A stretch of 10,005 nt of DNA from Cyclostephanos tholiformis (taxonomy: Eukaryota; Bacillariophyta; Thalassiosirophyceae; Thalassiosirales; Thalassiosiraceae). The stretch lies in NCBI GenBank assembly GCA_036939975.1, contig JALLPB010001401.1, positions 1-10,005 on the forward strand. Direction: 5' to 3'. A model generated the notes under the pieces. The model was given only the letters and a program-made list of their open reading frames with translations. It was not told where the DNA came from and made no database searches. Both the position numbers and the translations under genes were made by a program. Positions 7,211-10,005 of the stretch are shown here, one piece after another. The first letter of the stretch is position 1. Each line of letters starts with the position of its first letter.

Positions 7211-8454
7211 ATGGTCGCTATCGCAAACAACAAAAGCATCATCAACAACTTAGTTAAGAACAAGGACGTGCGCTCCACATCCATCGACAGCTTCTCGTCG
7301 ACCGTTAACGCTCGCCACGATGACTCTCGGTGCTTCTTCCATTTGAAGGAACCACTATCATCGGATCATGTCTCTAGTCAATTCATCCTCGTGCAAGCAA
7401 AGAAAGAAGATCATCGCGACAACGATGACAACAACGCATCGGATGATGTTGACGCAGCAAGTGAGTCGCTCGAATTCGTCGAGATCCTTCCTCCCAAGGG
7501 CAAAGCACATCTTTCTCAAAATGCCAAAAATGACGTGCAGCTCCTGGATCTGCGAATGCACAAGAATGCTCTCTTGTCCATCGTCGTCTTGTCGTCCACT
7601 TCATGTCCTTGCGCGCGAGAGCTCCTTGACGCCCACAACGGCCATCTCATAGACGTCGGTTCACACATATTGGAGGGATTGCGGCCCCGTCCCGATTGGC
7701 CGCGCGAGTCGGGGACTACAATGGAAATCTGTTCTACGAGATGCAGGCCGCGAATCGTGATATCGGGTCCATCATCGTCGATGATCAGAGGAGGAGGAGG
7801 AGGAGGAGTAGGGGCGGTGGCCTCAAGTATGACGAGAGCATCGCCCTGCAAGAATCGTCAATTCGACGCGACGTAGAAGTCTTTGAAGCCTCCATCCGAA
7901 GATCGTTATGTCAACGCAATATATCGTATCGGGGATCGTACATGACGACGGAACGTACCATGTTCCAGCCCGCGCACGTGGATTACGATTACGACATATT
8001 GCAAACTTACGGGAAGAAACTGTACCTATCATTTTTCCCACTGACCCAAGAAGGAGCATTCCTCCAGCTGTGGCGGGACGCCATCGTCGAAGTGAAGTCG
8101 AAGGTGGAGACTGGTTGGAAAAGCAATCACTACAACGAAACCGATTGCATCGACGACATTGTCGAGGGTACGGTCGTTTTCATTCCATACGGGAAAATGC
8201 TAATCGTTCCGTCGGATACGATACACGGAGGCGGCTTTAGGCGCGGGATGGGCGGAAATTTGAGGTTCCATCTGTACATCGCCTTGGAAGACGATGATAC
8301 GGACGTGAGAGGAAAAGGAACCAAGCTATTGGACCATCCGATGAATAAGTATACCGATAGGCGCGACAAGAGGAGAGAGCTCTGCGAGAGGTATGTGGAT
8401 TCGAACGGGCTGAATCATTTATTGGGTAATTTTTTCGAGGACCAAATTGAATGA
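7211..8454 (+). CDS. Probable 2-oxoglutarate/Fe(II)-dependent oxygenase family protein, frame change unresolved
   Basis: The ATG at 7211 (context CAAACATGG) opens a frame running to 7876. The conserved C-terminal half is read one frame over, open from 7630 to the TGA at 8452-8454. The C-terminal part has AHVDY (His 7975-7977, Asp 7981-7983), then about 80 residues on DTIHGGGF (His 8224-8226), then LRFHLYIAL (Arg 8263-8265). This is the HxD...H...R pattern of the double-stranded beta-helix oxygenases; a similar algal family with HADY...HAG...R is familiar to me. The substrate is unknown. Joining the frames needs either an intron (donor GTGAGT at 7461; frame-compatible acceptors end at 7675 or 7708, both weak GAG sites) or a one-base lesion near 7676-7710. 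The first-frame sequence between 7461 and 7708 looks coding, which favours a lesion. The first 80 or so residues are hydrophilic, with an Asp/Asn-rich tract. The stop is 58 bases from that of the convergent otubain gene. Confidence 0.65.
7789..7808. repeat. (AGG)n microsatellite coding for poly-arginine
   Basis: Twenty bases of AGG repeat. In the frame of the conserved oxygenase half it reads six Arg codons within DDQRRRRRRSRGGG. In the upstream frame it reads as poly-Gly. Confidence 0.8.
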
Positions 8455-8512
8455 AAGAGAAATCGTATGATACTTGATTGGTCCGTTTAGCTGTTCAATA
8501 TTTAAGTCCCCT

Positions 8513-9601
8513 TCAATACAAAATATCATAATGGCCAGGACGATACAATAGAGTAATGCTTGTCCTCTCTTCTTTATTTACGTCGCTGTCATCGTCCACC
8601 TCGCCCCCGAAAACATGATGCGCCAGCCTTTCTCCCCCTAGCCCCATCCTTCCATCCATGTATTCTATTACAACCCTCACCCCAAAGCATTCTGCCAACA
8701 ACGAGACCTGGACCATGCCGCATTCCTTGCCCATTGGCTCAACCTCCCTCGAGCAGAATGAATGAACGTCATGGTAATTTTCCACCAAAATGTACGGAAG
8801 GTATCGATCAGGGTTCGACTTCATCTGTCCCGCCACCATTAAGTTAAGCGCATGAACCAGGTGCAATAATCCGAGGCCTGAGTAAAAATAATATAATGGT
8901 CAATAAGTTGAGGATCACATTTTGCGGCAAATGATTATTCTACAGGCGCATAATATGAATTTTTGCGATCTGTCATTTCATGACAATTAGGCCTAGCAAA
9001 TACTCACCGCATGTTCTTCATTTAACTTCGAATGCAGTTGTTGCATCACATTCTCGGACGGAACCGCCTTGGTATGGTCGTCGTCGATTCCTTCTTTACT
9101 GCTCGTTTCGGACGAGGCCCTCTCAATGAAATCGAACAAGTCGACCAACTCCTCGTGGAACATGTCGATGGTGTATTCATCGTACCCTTGACGACAGATC
9201 CACTTCAGCGAATCAACGACCGTGCGCTTCACTCTGCGAAACTCCGCATCGTCGTCATCATCATCGTTTCGATGGTCGAGACGCCTTGATAGGAGACGCT
9301 CGCACATCGCGTAAAGGAATGCGCGATAAAAGCAATTCCCATCGCCCCTCACCTTGCGCAATGAAGCGTACTTTCCGCACAGGAACGAGGCCGCCCTGGC
9401 GAAGCCGCACTGCTCGTCGTCGTTGATGTTCGATGTGTCATCCGCCTTGTACTGCTGCGCTAGGACGCTGATTGGTAGCAAGTGAGATGTCAGCGGCTGG
9501 GAGGATTTGATTTCACGCTCGATGGCCTCCAGCTGGGCCTGGGTCAGGAGGTGTTCGTTTTGGAGGATATCGTCAACGGTCCCGCTGAAGTCATCTGGCA
9601 T
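8513..9601 (-). CDS. Otubain-like (OTU, peptidase C65) deubiquitinase, exon 2 apparently frameshifted
   Basis: Two exons. The first in-frame ATG is at 9601, after an in-frame TAG. Otubains are cysteine proteases that remove ubiquitin from proteins. Exon 1 has VRGDGNCFYRAF with Asp87 and Cys90, close to human OTUB1 Asp88/Cys91. Exon 2 has VHSFCSREVEPMGKE and the C-terminus YRPGHYDILY with the catalytic His, as in OTUB1. With the good donor GTGAGT (9007-9002) and acceptor TTTTTACTCAG (ending 8878), exon 2 begins ASDYCTWFMRL, which matches the OTUB1 region SDYLVVYLRL, then hits TAA at 8841-8839. The rest of the domain lies in another frame. The exact duplication (TTAAG)2 at 8839-8848 marks the break. 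A weaker overlapping donor GTATTT (9003-8998) would give an open 320-aa product but loses the conserved SDY segment. It is either a recent pseudogene or allele, or an assembly error. An acidic DDDDDD run sits in exon 1. Confidence 0.85.
8839..8848. repeat. 5-bp tandem duplication (TTAAG)2 at the otubain frame break
   Basis: Two perfect adjacent copies of TTAAG on the plus strand (CTTAA on the coding strand). The duplication sits exactly where the otubain reading changes frame between conserved blocks FMRL and VAGQMK. One copy would leave a continuous frame. Confidence 0.75.
8878..9007 (-). other. Intron of the otubain-like gene
   Basis: Donor GTGAGT, acceptor TTATTTTTACTCAG with a good pyrimidine tract, phase 0, 130 bases. 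The alternative donor GTATTT, 4 bases downstream, would shorten it to 126 bases with phase 1. An in-frame TAG follows soon after the donor. Confidence 0.75.
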
Positions 9602-9660
9602 GGTGAGCTCTATGTATCGTGCCCACTGCTATGGGGCCCTACCATATGCTATGAAAATAA

Positions 9661-10005
9661 AATAAACTGGCGCGCTTTTTGACTTGTGGTGAAAAAGGAA
9701 AAAAAGTGCTCTGGGAGCAAAGAATTTTCCTTTGGGAGGAAAAACTCGTTGCGCCTTGGATTGCAGCACCTAATGGACAGTGCGCAACTAAAAAGAAGAA
9801 GACAGACGAGAAAGGCAAAAAAGCCCACTACGGGCTACGCGCTAAAGGGATAACAATTCTTTTTGCGAACAAATTGGACGAAGTCCTAATGAGAGCAGAG
9901 GAAATTGTATTAGAAAACAAATTAGACCATGTTCTACTCACCTTGCTTGAGACAAATGAACCAACGATGAATGACATCCCAAAGGAACTTAAAAAACTTA
10001 CCATA
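9661..10005 (+). CDS. Unidentified partial open frame running off the window edge
   Basis: From the TAA at 9658-9660 to the window end, the frame is stop-free for 115 codons. No ATG lies near its beginning; the first in-frame ATG is at 9889. The reading is Lys/Glu-rich and protein-like: VLWEQRIFLWEEKLVAPW, a basic patch (KKKKTDEKGKK), HYGLRAKGITILFANKLDEVL and a helical Leu/Glu-rich part. Base use is A-rich, unlike the GC-rich genes to the left. It could be an internal exon, a decayed transposable-element fragment, or chance. I recognise no family. Confidence 0.35.

Overview
The window reads as nuclear DNA of a unicellular eukaryotic alga, most likely a centric diatom or close stramenopile relative. 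It holds five closely packed protein genes on both strands with short introns (about 130-335 bases), nearly all with GTGAGT donors. The proteins are eukaryotic: an eIF2 gamma subunit, a kinesin and an otubain. The first gene begins with a signal peptide ending in a possible A|F cleavage site followed by an Arg/Ser-rich stretch, the form of diatom plastid targeting. There is no bacterial operon structure, and I found no rRNA, tRNA, CRISPR array or intact mobile element.

Layout. 82-2296 (minus): three-exon DUF1350 alpha/beta-hydrolase-fold protein, probably plastid-targeted, with serine tracts and a 29-base poly-C run in intron 1. 2297-2830: divergent promoter shared with the next gene, holding a perfect 7-3-7 inverted repeat. 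2831-4588 (plus): two-exon eIF2 gamma, complete. 4719-6338 (minus): single-exon kinesin with kinesin-13 traits and a SAM-like tail, meeting eIF2 gamma tail to tail. 6339-7210: divergent intergenic region with a duplicated element of about 70 bases. 7211-8454 (plus): probable 2-oxoglutarate/Fe(II) oxygenase whose reading frame changes partway through. 8513-9601 (minus): two-exon otubain-like deubiquitinase whose second exon appears frameshifted by a 5-base tandem duplication. 9661-10005 (plus): A-rich, stop-free frame running off the right edge, unidentified.

The genes do not form a pathway. They are unrelated housekeeping and lineage genes in alternating orientation (minus, plus, minus, plus, minus). 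I see no convincing new multi-gene system. The most useful points are the otubain frame lesion, the unresolved oxygenase gene model, an eIF2 gamma with no cysteines in the zinc-knuckle region, and a kinesin that keeps the kinesin-13 KEC motif but has KVG where KVD is expected. Family calls come from remembered motif patterns, not from a search.
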